The position numbers were made by a program, and so were the translations under genes. The notes beneath the pieces were generated by a model. The model was not told the DNA's origin, did no database searches, and was given only the letters and a program-made list of their open reading frames with translations. Shown here piece after piece: positions 36,094 through 44,538 of a DNA stretch of 64,000 bases. Within the stretch, counting starts at the first letter, position 1. Each line of letters begins with the position of its first letter. The stretch is from Niastella caeni (GTDB taxonomy: Bacteria; Bacteroidota; Bacteroidia; Chitinophagales; Chitinophagaceae). The stretch is from assembly GCF_004834005.1 (NCBI RefSeq), contig NZ_STFF01000001.1:1735347-1799346 (forward strand). The letters run 5' to 3'.

Positions 36094-36439
36094 CAAGACA
36101 TTTCAGCAGTTGATTGAAAACGACCCGACGCGGCCACTGGTCGAAAGACAGCTTGCCCATTGCCTGACCTTGTTTTTGCACGAAGGACGGCAAATGATCT
36201 TTTATTATCTGTATTTGGTGAAAGTGGAGTTTCTGTTGCAAGACCCGCTGAATGCCCTGATCCTGCGTTTTACATCCGACAAGGTTACGTTGGAAGGCTA
36301 TAGGCTTCATGGCCTGTTTCTGGAATTCGCCCAGGGTAAACCGGACAGTATCGTTGTGCAGGAAGAACGCTATGTGACGGCGGGAGTGGTTGGCGGGCCA
36401 GCGGTTATAAATGCCACGGTCGAGCCGACTGACAGATAA
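36071..36439 (+). CDS. Hypothetical protein coupled to relaxase
   Basis: A 122-residue protein overlapping the relaxase gene end by 23 bp in another frame. 'LVERQLAHCLTLFLHEGRQMIFYYLYLVKVEFLLQDPLNALILRF' is helical, followed by beta-rich residues ending 'AVINATVEPTDR'. No family recognised. The overlap suggests translational coupling and a mobilization accessory role, which is inference only. The 179-bp gap after it holds nothing I can name. Confidence 0.6.
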   Translation: MPRNLYSNKTFQQLIENDPTRPLVERQLAHCLTLFLHEGRQMIFYYLYLVKVEFLLQDPLNALILRFTSDKVTLEGYRLHGLFLEFAQGKPDSIVVQEERYVTAGVVGGPAVINATVEPTDR

Positions 36440-36618
36440 AAGCGTTATAAGGCAAAGCCAAAGTGCAAGACCCTAACACTGATGGTAACTTGCTTCTAAT
36501 CGAGCACCCTATTTCCAAAGACATCTTCCCTATCTCTGCATAGGCGTGCCTGTTAACCATTTCGGCCTTGACCCCGGGTATTCAATATGGTAAATAGCGC
36601 TATTGAAGGAGATTAAGA

Positions 36619-36966
36619 ATGTCAGTTAATGAAGATTTTTCCGACAACAGCGAGCTGTATGAAAACAGCAAGCCAGAAGATCGGCTTAATGTCAGCACTC
36701 TCGAAAAATATTTGAATGACTACGGGCCTGAAAGGTTGCGAGGTTACCTTGATGCATTGACTCATTTAAGCGATAGCGTTGCAGAGGCTATATATAAGGA
36801 TATAAGCGGGAATACGGTGCTTCCTCATAAGCCTAAAATAGCAGTACAAAATGTTGAACAATTGTTTTCAAATTACAGCTATTTAAAGCTTGAAATGACA
36901 AAATTATTGAACAAAGGTGCTCAACCCGCCGCTTCAACGAATAATCCGGCAGTTAAACCGGAATAA
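36619..36966 (+). CDS. Hypothetical protein
   Basis: A 115-residue acidic, helical protein ('VSTLEKYLNDYGPERLRGYLDALTHLSDSVAEAIYKDI', in part) with an AGGAG 6 bp before the ATG. The C-terminal tail is Ala/Pro/Asn-rich and probably disordered. No family recognised. It precedes the next AT-rich gene by 38 bp, and the two may form a cargo operon inserted between relaxase and coupling protein. Confidence 0.65.
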   Translation: MSVNEDFSDNSELYENSKPEDRLNVSTLEKYLNDYGPERLRGYLDALTHLSDSVAEAIYKDISGNTVLPHKPKIAVQNVEQLFSNYSYLKLEMTKLLNKGAQPAASTNNPAVKPE

Positions 36967-36986
36967 TATTTTTTTTATTAAATTGG

Positions 36987-37002
36987 CATGTTAACTAACA
37001 TG
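36987..37002. promoter_or_regulatory. Palindrome before the 370-aa gene
   Basis: CATGTTA ac TAACATG is a perfect 7-bp dyad directly in front of the ATG at 37005. It may bind a regulator or shape the ribosome-binding region. Confidence 0.4.
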
Positions 37003-37004
37003 TG

Positions 37005-38114
37005 ATGCGTATTCCATCAGAAGTCTATTTAAAGTTTTATTCCCTGCTATTAGAAAAATTTGTAGAAAAAGTTAAAGAAGAAGGGGGTAGGCTTGTATCG
37101 GAAGAAGAAATATTATCTGGTGATATTTGGTCGCGAAAATTCAAAAGATCTAAAACTGATCAGTTCGAAGCAGAATTCATTTCTGTGAAGGAGTTCGATG
37201 TAAAAAATCATCAATATTTCTACGACAGAAAATACAATATCGAAAAAGCTAATCCAGAAACAGAGAGCGTAAACAACCGATCTTTTTATAAAGCTCTTAA
37301 ATTTATAGGGATTGATTTTCCCCCTGACTTTGATCCAGAGATATACAAACATCTGCCTGAAACAAGCAGATCAAAAAAGTATGCTGAAATACTTTACGAC
37401 CAATTCAAAAACAAACATTTTCCTGACTTATTCAATGATATTTTAGTCACCAATCCAGATGAGATTGTTGAATTCAAATTGATTGAAACATTGATACACT
37501 CTTTTTTTGCAGCGATTGATAGTAAACAATTTGCCGATGCATGGGAGTTATTGTCGAACAGGTATAAAGTCCAAAACATTTGGAAAGGAAATCGTGAGTA
37601 TTTTGAAAACAGCTTTCAAGTAAAAATCCCCCTTTACGATACAAGCAAAGACATATCAAAAATGATTGGCCGGGAATCAATTAACACGCCCCTGTCTAAA
37701 AATCCGAAGGCAGACATTGCAATTGATGATTTTACGTACAAATACCAATCCATCGGTGTTACAGTTTTTCATTGGATGTGTGTAAAAAATTACGATCTAA
37801 GCGAACTATATAAACTTCACGACGAGTACGATAATTCTCAGAAGCGATTAGCAGGATATCAAATGACGCAGATAATAGACGATACGCTCGGTTCCAGTTT
37901 TGGCGAAGAAGCTGCATCAGTTTATAAAGAAGTTTTGCGAGACCCTAATTTTATCGCCTATGTAATGATGCTCTCAAAAAGTGATCAAATGGCTAAACTT
38001 TTACCAACTCCACAAGAGATATTCTTCTACACAGGTTCAAGGTTTGATTGTATATTAGAGAACGGAAAATGGGTCATTGATAATATAACAGATTCCAACC
38101 CCAATATTCAATAA
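37005..38114 (+). CDS. Hypothetical AT-rich cargo protein
   Basis: A 369-residue soluble protein starting MRIPSEVYLKFYSLLLEKFVEKV (ATG 37005; a GTG at 37002 is also in frame). Its first ~180 residues are charged and helical; residues ~165-365 include 'IETLIHSFFAAIDSKQFADAWELLSNRYK', which looks like a SnoaL/NTF2-style helix start. The C-terminal 'GSRFDCILENGKWVIDNIT' fits a beta strand ending such a fold. The resemblance is weak and I name no function. AT-rich composition unlike the mob genes suggests separate origin. Confidence 0.7.
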   Translation: MRIPSEVYLKFYSLLLEKFVEKVKEEGGRLVSEEEILSGDIWSRKFKRSKTDQFEAEFISVKEFDVKNHQYFYDRKYNIEKANPETESVNNRSFYKALKFIGIDFPPDFDPEIYKHLPETSRSKKYAEILYDQFKNKHFPDLFNDILVTNPDEIVEFKLIETLIHSFFAAIDSKQFADAWELLSNRYKVQNIWKGNREYFENSFQVKIPLYDTSKDISKMIGRESINTPLSKNPKADIAIDDFTYKYQSIGVTVFHWMCVKNYDLSELYKLHDEYDNSQKRLAGYQMTQIIDDTLGSSFGEEAASVYKEVLRDPNFIAYVMMLSKSDQMAKLLPTPQEIFFYTGSRFDCILENGKWVIDNITDSNPNIQ

Positions 38115-38497
38115 GTCAGCAAGAAAACCATCAACTTTCAAATTATGCTTCACTCTATATCGCGCTGACAATCAATGGAATAATTTTTGGAAAATTTATA
38201 TTTTTTTGAATTCGCAAAGTGAATTCAGATGATATCATTTTTGCATAGAAGTAATGAATAACATTACAACTGATGTATCAGGTCATATAAAATGTAGCAA
38301 AGTGAATTGACATCCTTCAGTTGTGAAATTTCATCGCTTAATCTTAATTAGTCGGCTAATTCCAAACTGTTCCCTGCAAATCCAACACATTGTCATTTGA
38401 TTTCAAATGTTTTGCTTTTGGCAAGACCTGGGCCCGGTTTGCCTGAACCAATCCATTGATAAGTAAACAATTTTTATTAACACTCAAAACTCGATCT
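38115..38497. other. Gene-free AT-rich stretch
   Basis: 383 bp with no supported gene. AATTAG (38346-38351), loop TCGG, CTAATT (38356-38361) is a small dyad, possibly an operator or weak terminator. Confidence 0.4.
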
Positions 38498-38704
38498 ATG
38501 AAAGATAACATCAACAGTCAATCACAACTGGAAGCCCCACGGGCTGAGTCCCTGACTTGTCAGCCCTGTATTGTGTCCAGCTTTGTACCTGTACCGATGG
38601 CCGAGGATATGGCCCGGAAACAGCAGACAATAGACGCATTACAGGCATACAAAGAAGGTGCAGGCCTTCTAATTGTGTTGACGGCATCTGGTCAAAGGGC
38701 ATAG
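38498..38704 (+). CDS. Small hypothetical protein before coupling protein
   Basis: A 68-residue ORF (MKDNINSQSQLEAPRAESL to LTASGQRA). It has a helical stretch 'AEDMARKQQTIDALQAYKEGAGLL'. No family recognised; it precedes the coupling-protein gene by 85 bp on the same strand. A start at 38456 would add 14 residues. Confidence 0.45.
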   Translation: MKDNINSQSQLEAPRAESLTCQPCIVSSFVPVPMAEDMARKQQTIDALQAYKEGAGLLIVLTASGQRA

Positions 38705-38789
38705 TCCCTTGTCACGATCCGGCGGGAAGCGATCGGTCCTGCCGGATCATTTCAAAACGAAACATCATTCATTCTTAAAATCATTGTAT

Positions 38790-40454
38790 ATGACACTTCC
38801 TAAATCAGCCTTGCAGGCTGTCAGGCATATCGCACTGGTGCTTACAGGCATGGGCGCCGGGTTTATGTGGCTGGCAAGCCAAAAGGTATCACAGTATTTC
38901 TTTGCCTTTGTCCTTACCGCTGCTTTTTTATTTATCAAACTGCGCTGGAAAATTAAAACGGAGATTCCGGAAGAAATTCCACAGGTACACGAAGGCGACG
39001 CACACTGGTGCACCATCGAAGAATTTGAGGAAACCAATAACCCCGACGGCAATTTTGATAACGGTCTGTGGATCGGTGGCAGATTAACCCGGTCGAAGTT
39101 TTTCAATGCCGTTGTCATAGGGGGTGCAGGCGCAGGCAAATCTAGCGGGCATGTTATACCTAATCTGTTGATTAAACCTATCGGCTCATATGTCGTGCTG
39201 GATATTAAAGGCGAGCTTTCATACACCACGGCACGCGCGCAGCGGGAATACGGCCAGAAAGTCTACATACTGGATTTTTGGGGTGTGCAGGACACGTTAG
39301 GGGCCAGACACGGTATCAAAAGCTCCGGCTTCAATCCCTTCGATTTCATCAAGCACGATCCCGAAAACCTGATTGATAACTGTTATTCCATTGCATACTT
39401 CCTGTGTCCTGATCGGCCCGGGGACAAAGACCCGTATTGGGTGGAGCGCAGCCGGGCCATGATAAAGACGGTATTGCTGCATATCATTACAGGCATGCCG
39501 GAGAAAGAACACAATTTCTGGACCCTGTACAAGGCACTCAGATATAGCGGCGACCAGTGGATAAACCTGTTACTTGAAATGAAAAAGAATTTGGCGCTCG
39601 GCGGCCTCATTCAAATTGCTGCCGAAGAATTCTTGTCCATGGATGAAACCAGCGCCACATTGACGGGGATCAAATCCAATGCACAGGCTGCTACAGCCAT
39701 CTTTGAATCGCCCGCCTTGCGAAATTTCATGCAGCGTTCCGAGTTTAACCCATTTAATTTGACCAATGGAGACTGTACTGTTTACGTGGTTATTCCTGAA
39801 CGTTTCCTTGACACACATTCAACCTGGCTGCGACTGGTCATTGGCCTTTGCCTCAAAGCCTGTAATGCCAAACCAAATAATCCGGTCTGTTTCTTTCTGG
39901 ACGAAGCACCGCTGTTGAAGAAAATGGCAGACATACAGAAAAACTTCGCCTTTGGCCGTGGGCAGAACATTCGCATGTTCCTGTATGCGCAAAGCGTATC
40001 GGCCCTAAAAGAAATCTACGGTGATGCGTGGGAAGGCTTTATCGCCAATGCTGCCGTCGTCCAGCTTTACGGAGGTGCACGCGATCACATGACGCGGACG
40101 TATTTCAGTAACCTGTTGGGCCAGAAAACAGTCACCAAGAAAAGCAAATCTTTCGGCAGTAGTACATCAAAGGACGGTGAGTCCAATTCTACAGGTACAA
40201 GTTATAGCACCGAGAAGCAGCCGCTACTGACACCGGAACAGATAGGCAACGTTGACGGCATCATTACCATTGCCGACGGCAAGAAGTTTGTCATTTCAAA
40301 CCTGCCTTACTTTAAAAACAGGTATGAGAATGTAAGCGTTGACGCCGAATGGCTGGACGACGAAGAAAAAGCCCTGCTTCGTCAGGGGATAATACCGAGC
40401 GATGCAATTCATGAGCTTTTCATGCAAAAGGCCGATCAACCGTTGCGCTTTTGA
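38790..40454 (+). CDS. VirD4/TraG-type coupling protein (T4CP)
   Basis: A 554-residue ATPase that links the relaxosome to a type IV secretion channel. Two N-terminal membrane helices (about residues 12-50) precede Walker A 'GGAGAGKSSG' (K117), 'SYVVLDIKGELSYTTARAQREYG', 'FNPFDFIKHDPENLIDNC' and Walker B 'VCFFLDEAPLL' (D371-E372), then 'FGRGQNIRMFLYAQSVSALKEIYG'. These are typical of TraG/VirD4. The ATG at 38790 (MTLPKSALQAV) gives a normal N-terminus; an earlier reading from 38709 adds a non-membrane tail. Its presence without any VirB genes is noteworthy. Confidence 0.93.
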   Translation: MTLPKSALQAVRHIALVLTGMGAGFMWLASQKVSQYFFAFVLTAAFLFIKLRWKIKTEIPEEIPQVHEGDAHWCTIEEFEETNNPDGNFDNGLWIGGRLTRSKFFNAVVIGGAGAGKSSGHVIPNLLIKPIGSYVVLDIKGELSYTTARAQREYGQKVYILDFWGVQDTLGARHGIKSSGFNPFDFIKHDPENLIDNCYSIAYFLCPDRPGDKDPYWVERSRAMIKTVLLHIITGMPEKEHNFWTLYKALRYSGDQWINLLLEMKKNLALGGLIQIAAEEFLSMDETSATLTGIKSNAQAATAIFESPALRNFMQRSEFNPFNLTNGDCTVYVVIPERFLDTHSTWLRLVIGLCLKACNAKPNNPVCFFLDEAPLLKKMADIQKNFAFGRGQNIRMFLYAQSVSALKEIYGDAWEGFIANAAVVQLYGGARDHMTRTYFSNLLGQKTVTKKSKSFGSSTSKDGESNSTGTSYSTEKQPLLTPEQIGNVDGIITIADGKKFVISNLPYFKNRYENVSVDAEWLDDEEKALLRQGIIPSDAIHELFMQKADQPLRF

Positions 40455-40780
40455 TGGACGCCTGCAAGGTCAATGGAATAGTCGCTGGTCAATGCAAGCG
40501 GGTTGCATTCAAGGAAGATCGCCAGAAACCGCAAGGTTGATTCCCGAACCGCGCAGGGATAGGCAAGCTGGCAACAGATGCCGTGGTGTGCGTATTGGTA
40601 CTCGACGGATTCAGGATGATTTTTCCACCATCGGGTGCAATGCCTTGAAGCGATCAGCCGGGAAGCGACGGGGATATGTTTCGCGTAAAGCTGTCTTTCC
40701 GGCCAATCCTTTCCCCTCAGCCATGAAAAGAAAAAATTGTCATTTGCATTGACCAGCTTACGAATATCCGAAAATCCCAT
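40436..40780 (-). CDS. Doubtful ORF between coupling protein and coiled-coil gene
   Basis: A 114-residue minus-strand ORF overlapping the end of the coupling-protein gene by 19 bp, in the otherwise empty gap 40455-40831. 'MGFSDIRKLVNANDNFFFSWLRGKDWPERQLYAK' looks protein-like, but there is no family match and no clear ribosome-binding site. The opposite-strand ORF 40402-40752 looks worse. It may be non-coding DNA. Confidence 0.25.
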   Translation of the reverse strand: MGFSDIRKLVNANDNFFFSWLRGKDWPERQLYAKHIPVASRLIASRHCTRWWKNHPESVEYQYAHHGICCQLAYPCAVRESTLRFLAIFLECNPLALTSDYSIDLAGVHQKRNG

Positions 40781-40831
40781 ACGCCTATTTTATACCATGA
40801 GTACAAAATATTCAACGTAAAATTCATCACG

Positions 40832-41248
40832 ATGACAAAAAGTGAATTAGTCGCAAAGCAGATCAGAGAAATGCAAAGATTAATTGAATCGCAGGATAAG
40901 GAGGTGAGCGATATGCTAAAACGGCATGACCTTCACAGAGAAAAAAACACCGCAGCTTATTGGGAACAGCGGCGGGAAAAACAACTGGCTGAACTGAAAA
41001 AAAGGCATGTCATGGAACGGGATCAACTCAAAGGTATTCATGATGAAGAATATCATGACCTAGCCATCATTCATTCCATTAATCGAGATGCAGAAATTAC
41101 AGAGAAGGCCGAGAAAAATACCTTGAACAGAAACCTTGAGGAAAGGAACCATAAGGAAGAATTAGAAAGGGAAAAAACGTTGCTCGAAAAGGTCAGGGAA
41201 ATGGTAAAGCGGAAGTTTAAAACGAAAAACCGTGAGCCGGAAATGTAA
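40832..41248 (+). CDS. Charged coiled-coil protein
   Basis: A 138-residue protein made almost wholly of charged helix (Glu/Lys/Arg/His; e.g. 'EKTLLEKVREMVKRKFKTKNREPEM' in part), predicted as a long coiled coil. No family recognised. It lies upstream of the oriT candidate and mobC-type gene, so a relaxosome accessory role is possible but unproven. Confidence 0.6.
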   Translation: MTKSELVAKQIREMQRLIESQDKEVSDMLKRHDLHREKNTAAYWEQRREKQLAELKKRHVMERDQLKGIHDEEYHDLAIIHSINRDAEITEKAEKNTLNRNLEERNHKEELEREKTLLEKVREMVKRKFKTKNREPEM

Positions 41249-41275
41249 CCTGTTACGGTGCCGGGTTGATAATTA

Positions 41276-41455
41276 GTCAGCTTGAAAACAACACAGCCCG
41301 TTGGCTTTTTGGTTGCCCGGTCTGTTGTTGTTTTCCGCTGACGCTCCAAAAATTTTCTGGCAATTCCATTGCTCAAGATGTGGCTTGTTCCGTACAAAAT
41401 AAATTCTGTCCTGCACAAGCCATCTTGAAAGGGAGAGGTACTGCGTTCTCCCTTT
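41276..41455. other. Candidate oriT with three hairpins
   Basis: In the 247-bp gap before the mobC-type gene, three inverted repeats lie in series: GTCAGC/GCTGAC ends of a long imperfect hairpin with GAAAACAACA..TGTTGTTGTTTTC arms (41276-41342); CAAGATG-t-GGCTTGT/ACAAGCCATCTTG (41374-41388/41415-41427); AAAGGGAGA/TCTCCCTTT (41428-41436/41447-41455). The loop of the second holds GTCCTGC (41409-41414 region), close to the MOBP nic core with cleavage G|C (between 41413 and 41414). Position beside mobC-mobA genes is the usual oriT site. Confidence 0.55.
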
Positions 41456-41495
41456 ACCCTCACGCTGCACGGCGCAGCATTTAAAACCATTATTT

Positions 41496-41849
41496 ATGCC
41501 ACGTCAAAATAAGGCTGCCGACAGGCGGCGCAGTGAACGTTTTGAGCTAAGATTAACTATTGATGAGGCGCACGAGTTAGTAACGCGCTCCATAAATGCA
41601 AATATGACCACCAGCGATTTTTTGAGAAAATCCGCATTAGGGTCGGATGCTTATATACTCAAAGCACCACCCGACAAGGCCGCGCTGATAACAGAACTGA
41701 ATGATCTGAATAAAATCGGAATGGTATTAGGTCAGATCGTCAGGTCGGGCAAGTATGCCAACGTGACCGAGCAGACGCAGCTATTGACGGATGCACTGAC
41801 GAACATCAAAACGCTATCCGGCCACCTGATTAAAAAACTGTCGTCATGA
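41496..41849 (+). CDS. MobC-like relaxosome protein
   Basis: A 117-residue protein with a ribbon-helix-helix N-terminus: 'RRSERFELRLTIDEAHELVTRSINANMTTSDFLRKSALG' (about residues 10-49), followed by 'ALITELNDLNKIGMVLGQIVRSGKY' and a Thr/Leu-rich helix. This is the MobC pattern: a DNA-binding accessory that opens oriT for the relaxase. Its stop overlaps the relaxase ATG (ATGA), so the two are translationally coupled. Confidence 0.85.
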   Translation: MPRQNKAADRRRSERFELRLTIDEAHELVTRSINANMTTSDFLRKSALGSDAYILKAPPDKAALITELNDLNKIGMVLGQIVRSGKYANVTEQTQLLTDALTNIKTLSGHLIKKLSS

Positions 41850-42922
41850 TCCTGATTGGAAGGGTACGCGGCAACGGGGCGCAGTTAGCCAACTACCTGA
41901 TGAAAAGCCCGGTCAATGATAACGCCGAGGTGTTTGATATACGCGGCACACTTCACACAGATGATATTTATCTATCCTTGCGTGAAATGTCGCTGACCAG
42001 CGAACTCACGAAATCCAAACAAGGAATTTTTCATCTGGTCATTAACCCGCCGCAGGACGTGTCAATGTCTGCCGAGGATTGGTTGACCTGTACCAAGATC
42101 ATCGAAAAGCACATGCCCTTTGCCGCCCAAAAACGGACGATGGTCTTGCATGAAAAAGGCCATGTTCATATGCACGTTGCCTATGAACGCTATGACCATA
42201 CAACGGGAAAAATGCTGCCCTTAAAGTTTTTCAAACTTGCCTTGTCAAAGGCCCGCCGTGAAATCGAGGAAGTGCTGGAACAGAAGCGCACCCCGTTTCG
42301 CAATAGAGATCGTGATGACATTAAAAAAACGCTGACCCAGCTATGGCAGCGGTCATATACAGCCCAGGAATTTATCAGCCTTGCCTTGCAGCATGGGTAT
42401 CGTATTGCCCGCAGCGAATCACGTCGTCCTTTTAAAGTCGTCGATCAAAAAGGAATTGGTCATGATCTTGTCCGGCAGTTGAAAGGCGTGGTGACAAAAC
42501 AGGTCAGGGAACGCTTTCAAGGGGTTAAACTGGAGCTTGATAAAACCGTGATCCGTGAAGTCCGTACAGAAGTAGACGCGGATTATTTCGATAGGCTACA
42601 GGCAAACAGCATCGCCGCCATCCTTGAGCAGAAAAAGAAATACGACGAGCGGCAGGAAGAATTGCTGGCCTTCAAGGAAAAAATGCTGGCGATGAAAGAA
42701 GCGAGCAAGAGCATAGTTCAGGACAGCAACCCGTTGACATCATCCGAAAAGAAAATGGTTGAAAAGCTGGAAGCCTATAAAAAGAAACAGCTTGAAAAGC
42801 AACAAAGGAAATCCCTGACCGGAAAACCGAACAGAAAACTTGAAACGGCTTTGCAGCAATTGAAACTGGCTTTGGAAGAAGCCGACGAACGCGACAGGCA
42901 AAAATCCCAAAACATGGGTTAA
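41846..42922 (+). CDS. MOBP-type relaxase (MobA/VirD2-like)
   Basis: A 358-residue relaxase. Near the N-terminus 'GRVRGNGAQLANYLMKSP' carries a candidate catalytic Tyr17. The metal site is 'LHEKGHVHMHVAYERYD' with H102, H106, H108 and H110, the HUH-type motif of MobA/VirD2 proteins. The rest (about 150-358) is helical and Lys/Glu-rich with a 'SEKKMVEKLEAYKKKQLEKQQRKSLTGK'-like tail (in part). It starts inside the mobC-type stop. It is the second relaxase of the element and from a different class than the MOBF protein. Confidence 0.88.
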   Translation: MILIGRVRGNGAQLANYLMKSPVNDNAEVFDIRGTLHTDDIYLSLREMSLTSELTKSKQGIFHLVINPPQDVSMSAEDWLTCTKIIEKHMPFAAQKRTMVLHEKGHVHMHVAYERYDHTTGKMLPLKFFKLALSKARREIEEVLEQKRTPFRNRDRDDIKKTLTQLWQRSYTAQEFISLALQHGYRIARSESRRPFKVVDQKGIGHDLVRQLKGVVTKQVRERFQGVKLELDKTVIREVRTEVDADYFDRLQANSIAAILEQKKKYDERQEELLAFKEKMLAMKEASKSIVQDSNPLTSSEKKMVEKLEAYKKKQLEKQQRKSLTGKPNRKLETALQQLKLALEEADERDRQKSQNMG

Positions 42923-42944
42923 TCACTCACATCAAAATCTTTTT

Positions 42945-43229
42945 ATGAAGAATACATTTTTTACCGCGCTTTTAGCAAAGCACGAAAACCAGATCAAGGC
43001 ATTCGGGATCATGCGCCTTGAAGCATGGCAGGGTTTATTGCGGCAAGAAAGGGAACTGCTACAGGAAAAGCGATGTGACTACACCACCGCAACCTACGAT
43101 GTATGGCTAGAGCTTGAACACCTTCGAGCCGAGTTTGAGAAAAATTGGGGAGGTAATGGCCGCCTGATAAAAGAACTAAACAGGTGGCAGATGCGAGAGA
43201 TTCAAAAAATTATTAGTGAACACACTTAA
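42945..43229 (+). CDS. Small hypothetical protein downstream of relaxase
   Basis: A 94-residue helical protein (MKNTFFTALLAKHENQIKAFGIMRLEAWQG...). Trp/Arg/Glu-rich, no family recognised. It is 22 bp after the relaxase gene and 9 bp before the HTH gene, so it is probably in the same operon. Confidence 0.65.
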   Translation: MKNTFFTALLAKHENQIKAFGIMRLEAWQGLLRQERELLQEKRCDYTTATYDVWLELEHLRAEFEKNWGGNGRLIKELNRWQMREIQKIISEHT

Positions 43230-43238
43230 AAAGAACGT

Positions 43239-43508
43239 ATGAAAATAATTTGTCTACAGGAGGATGCGTTTTACGAACTCTTTGAAAAAGTAATTTCCCG
43301 TCTTGAATTAAAGCGGGATGAAGAAGCCCGTAAATGGGTTTCGGATGAACAAGCAATGGATATGTTGGGCGTTACCAGCAAGACCACATTACAGCGGCTG
43401 CGGGATAATGGGGAAATTGAATTCACACAGCCCATGAAGAAAGTAATTCAATATAATAAGGAATCAATTTTGGCCTATCTTGAAAAACACAAACGCAAAA
43501 CATATTAG
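43239..43508 (+). CDS. Helix-turn-helix (excisionase-family) protein
   Basis: An 89-residue protein. 'KWVSDEQAMDMLGVTSKTTLQRLRDNGEIEFTQPMKKVIQYNKESILAYLEKH' is the MerR-like HTH_17 fold common in Bacteroidota mobile elements, where such proteins act as excision factors or regulators. It closes the mob operon; the terminator at 43682 follows. The gap 43509-43681 is AT-rich and holds no gene. Confidence 0.85.
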   Translation: MKIICLQEDAFYELFEKVISRLELKRDEEARKWVSDEQAMDMLGVTSKTTLQRLRDNGEIEFTQPMKKVIQYNKESILAYLEKHKRKTY

Positions 43509-43681
43509 GCGTGCAATCAAGTTTTGCAGCACCTATGCACTGACATCTTTGTATCAATGCTTACATATATCCCTGTACTGTTCTGAACAGCCCCCTTTTT
43601 AAATTTTTGGATATATAATTTTTTGTCTATATTTTCACTTTCATAGGATAAGGTTTAATGGTTAATGGTATTTGATTAGTG

Positions 43682-43708
43682 CAGCCTCCTGAAAGGGAGG
43701 CTGTTTTT
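43682..43708 (+). terminator. Terminator of the mob operon
   Basis: CAGCCTCC (43682-43689), loop TGAAAG, GGAGGCTG (43696-43703), then TTTTTAT. It overlaps the end of the convergent SymE-like gene. Confidence 0.85.
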
Positions 43709-44528
43709 ATTTATCCAATTTATGTGGATGGATCGGAACAATGAGAATAACGTTTTTAATACTAACTACCTGAATGGATTGTCCGTATATGAACCCGGCC
43801 CGTTCCATCCAGCGACCACCGAAGCGTAATTGAGCTGGTTTATCTTTGACGCACGCACCTGGGCGAAACGCCACCTGATATATTTTAATATAGGATTCTG
43901 TTTGCTTGCTACAATAATCCCTAATCCACCGGGCTTTCTCCAATGCTGTTTGCAAGTCGGAGTTATTTATTAGCCGGGTAAGGAGTTTAAATATCCCCGG
44001 TTCCTCATCGACTGATTCCGGCTGAATTTCTGGCTGCGTTTCTTCGGTGACTGCCTGTTTTGGTACAACTTCAGCAAGTGGCTTTTCTTTCATTTCACCG
44101 CTTGCTGTCACAAACAAGGGCCGATCCGCATGTCTGGCGTCTATAACCAGCCCCGCCTGAATCATTTCAGATAAGCTGCCATAGTCAGTATACCCAAGAT
44201 CAAGGTCTAAGTCTGTTTCACCAAATCTTTCAAGCCATTTTGGGTATGAGAACCAAACCTTGTTGCCGCTTTCGCATTTATAGACCAAGACTTCGCCTTT
44301 ATTGAGGTGGAAGAACGACCCTTCCAGTCCGTCATGCAACCTGAAAGGCAAACCATCCTTCCCATGCTGGACGATATACATGTTGTCCAAATCGCCGCTT
44401 TCACAATAATTCAGCCTGTACCCTGTTCCTTCCTGCTCAAAATCGCATGTCCCATTGACTTTCCTGATCTGATTGACACGGCGGAACAATGTTTTCTGTG
44501 TCGCATGAAACTCTGACTTTATTTCCAT
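43707..44528 (-). CDS. Protein with C-terminal SymE-like domain
   Basis: A 273-residue protein from the ATG at 44528 (MEIKSEFHATQ), 11 bp after the sigma-like gene's stop. The N-terminal two thirds (1-150) have no family I know; an acidic Pro-rich linker (about 155-185) follows. The last ~40 residues, 'LRFGGRWMERAGFIYGQSIQVVSIKNVILIVP' in short pieces (R-F-G-G-R-W, E-R-A-G-F, G-Q-S-I-Q-V), match the SymE toxin core, an AbrB-derived fold. Standalone SymE is a small SOS-linked RNA-cleaving toxin; here it is fused to a large unknown region. Whether it is toxic is not known. Confidence 0.7.
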   Translation of the reverse strand: MEIKSEFHATQKTLFRRVNQIRKVNGTCDFEQEGTGYRLNYCESGDLDNMYIVQHGKDGLPFRLHDGLEGSFFHLNKGEVLVYKCESGNKVWFSYPKWLERFGETDLDLDLGYTDYGSLSEMIQAGLVIDARHADRPLFVTASGEMKEKPLAEVVPKQAVTEETQPEIQPESVDEEPGIFKLLTRLINNSDLQTALEKARWIRDYCSKQTESYIKIYQVAFRPGACVKDKPAQLRFGGRWMERAGFIYGQSIQVVSIKNVILIVPIHPHKLDK

Positions 44529-44538
44529 TGCATGTGTT

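Noticed and set aside
40402-40752. 116-codon plus-strand ORF
   Set aside because: It starts within the coupling-protein gene and has a shadow-like Arg/Cys-rich composition with no ribosome-binding site.
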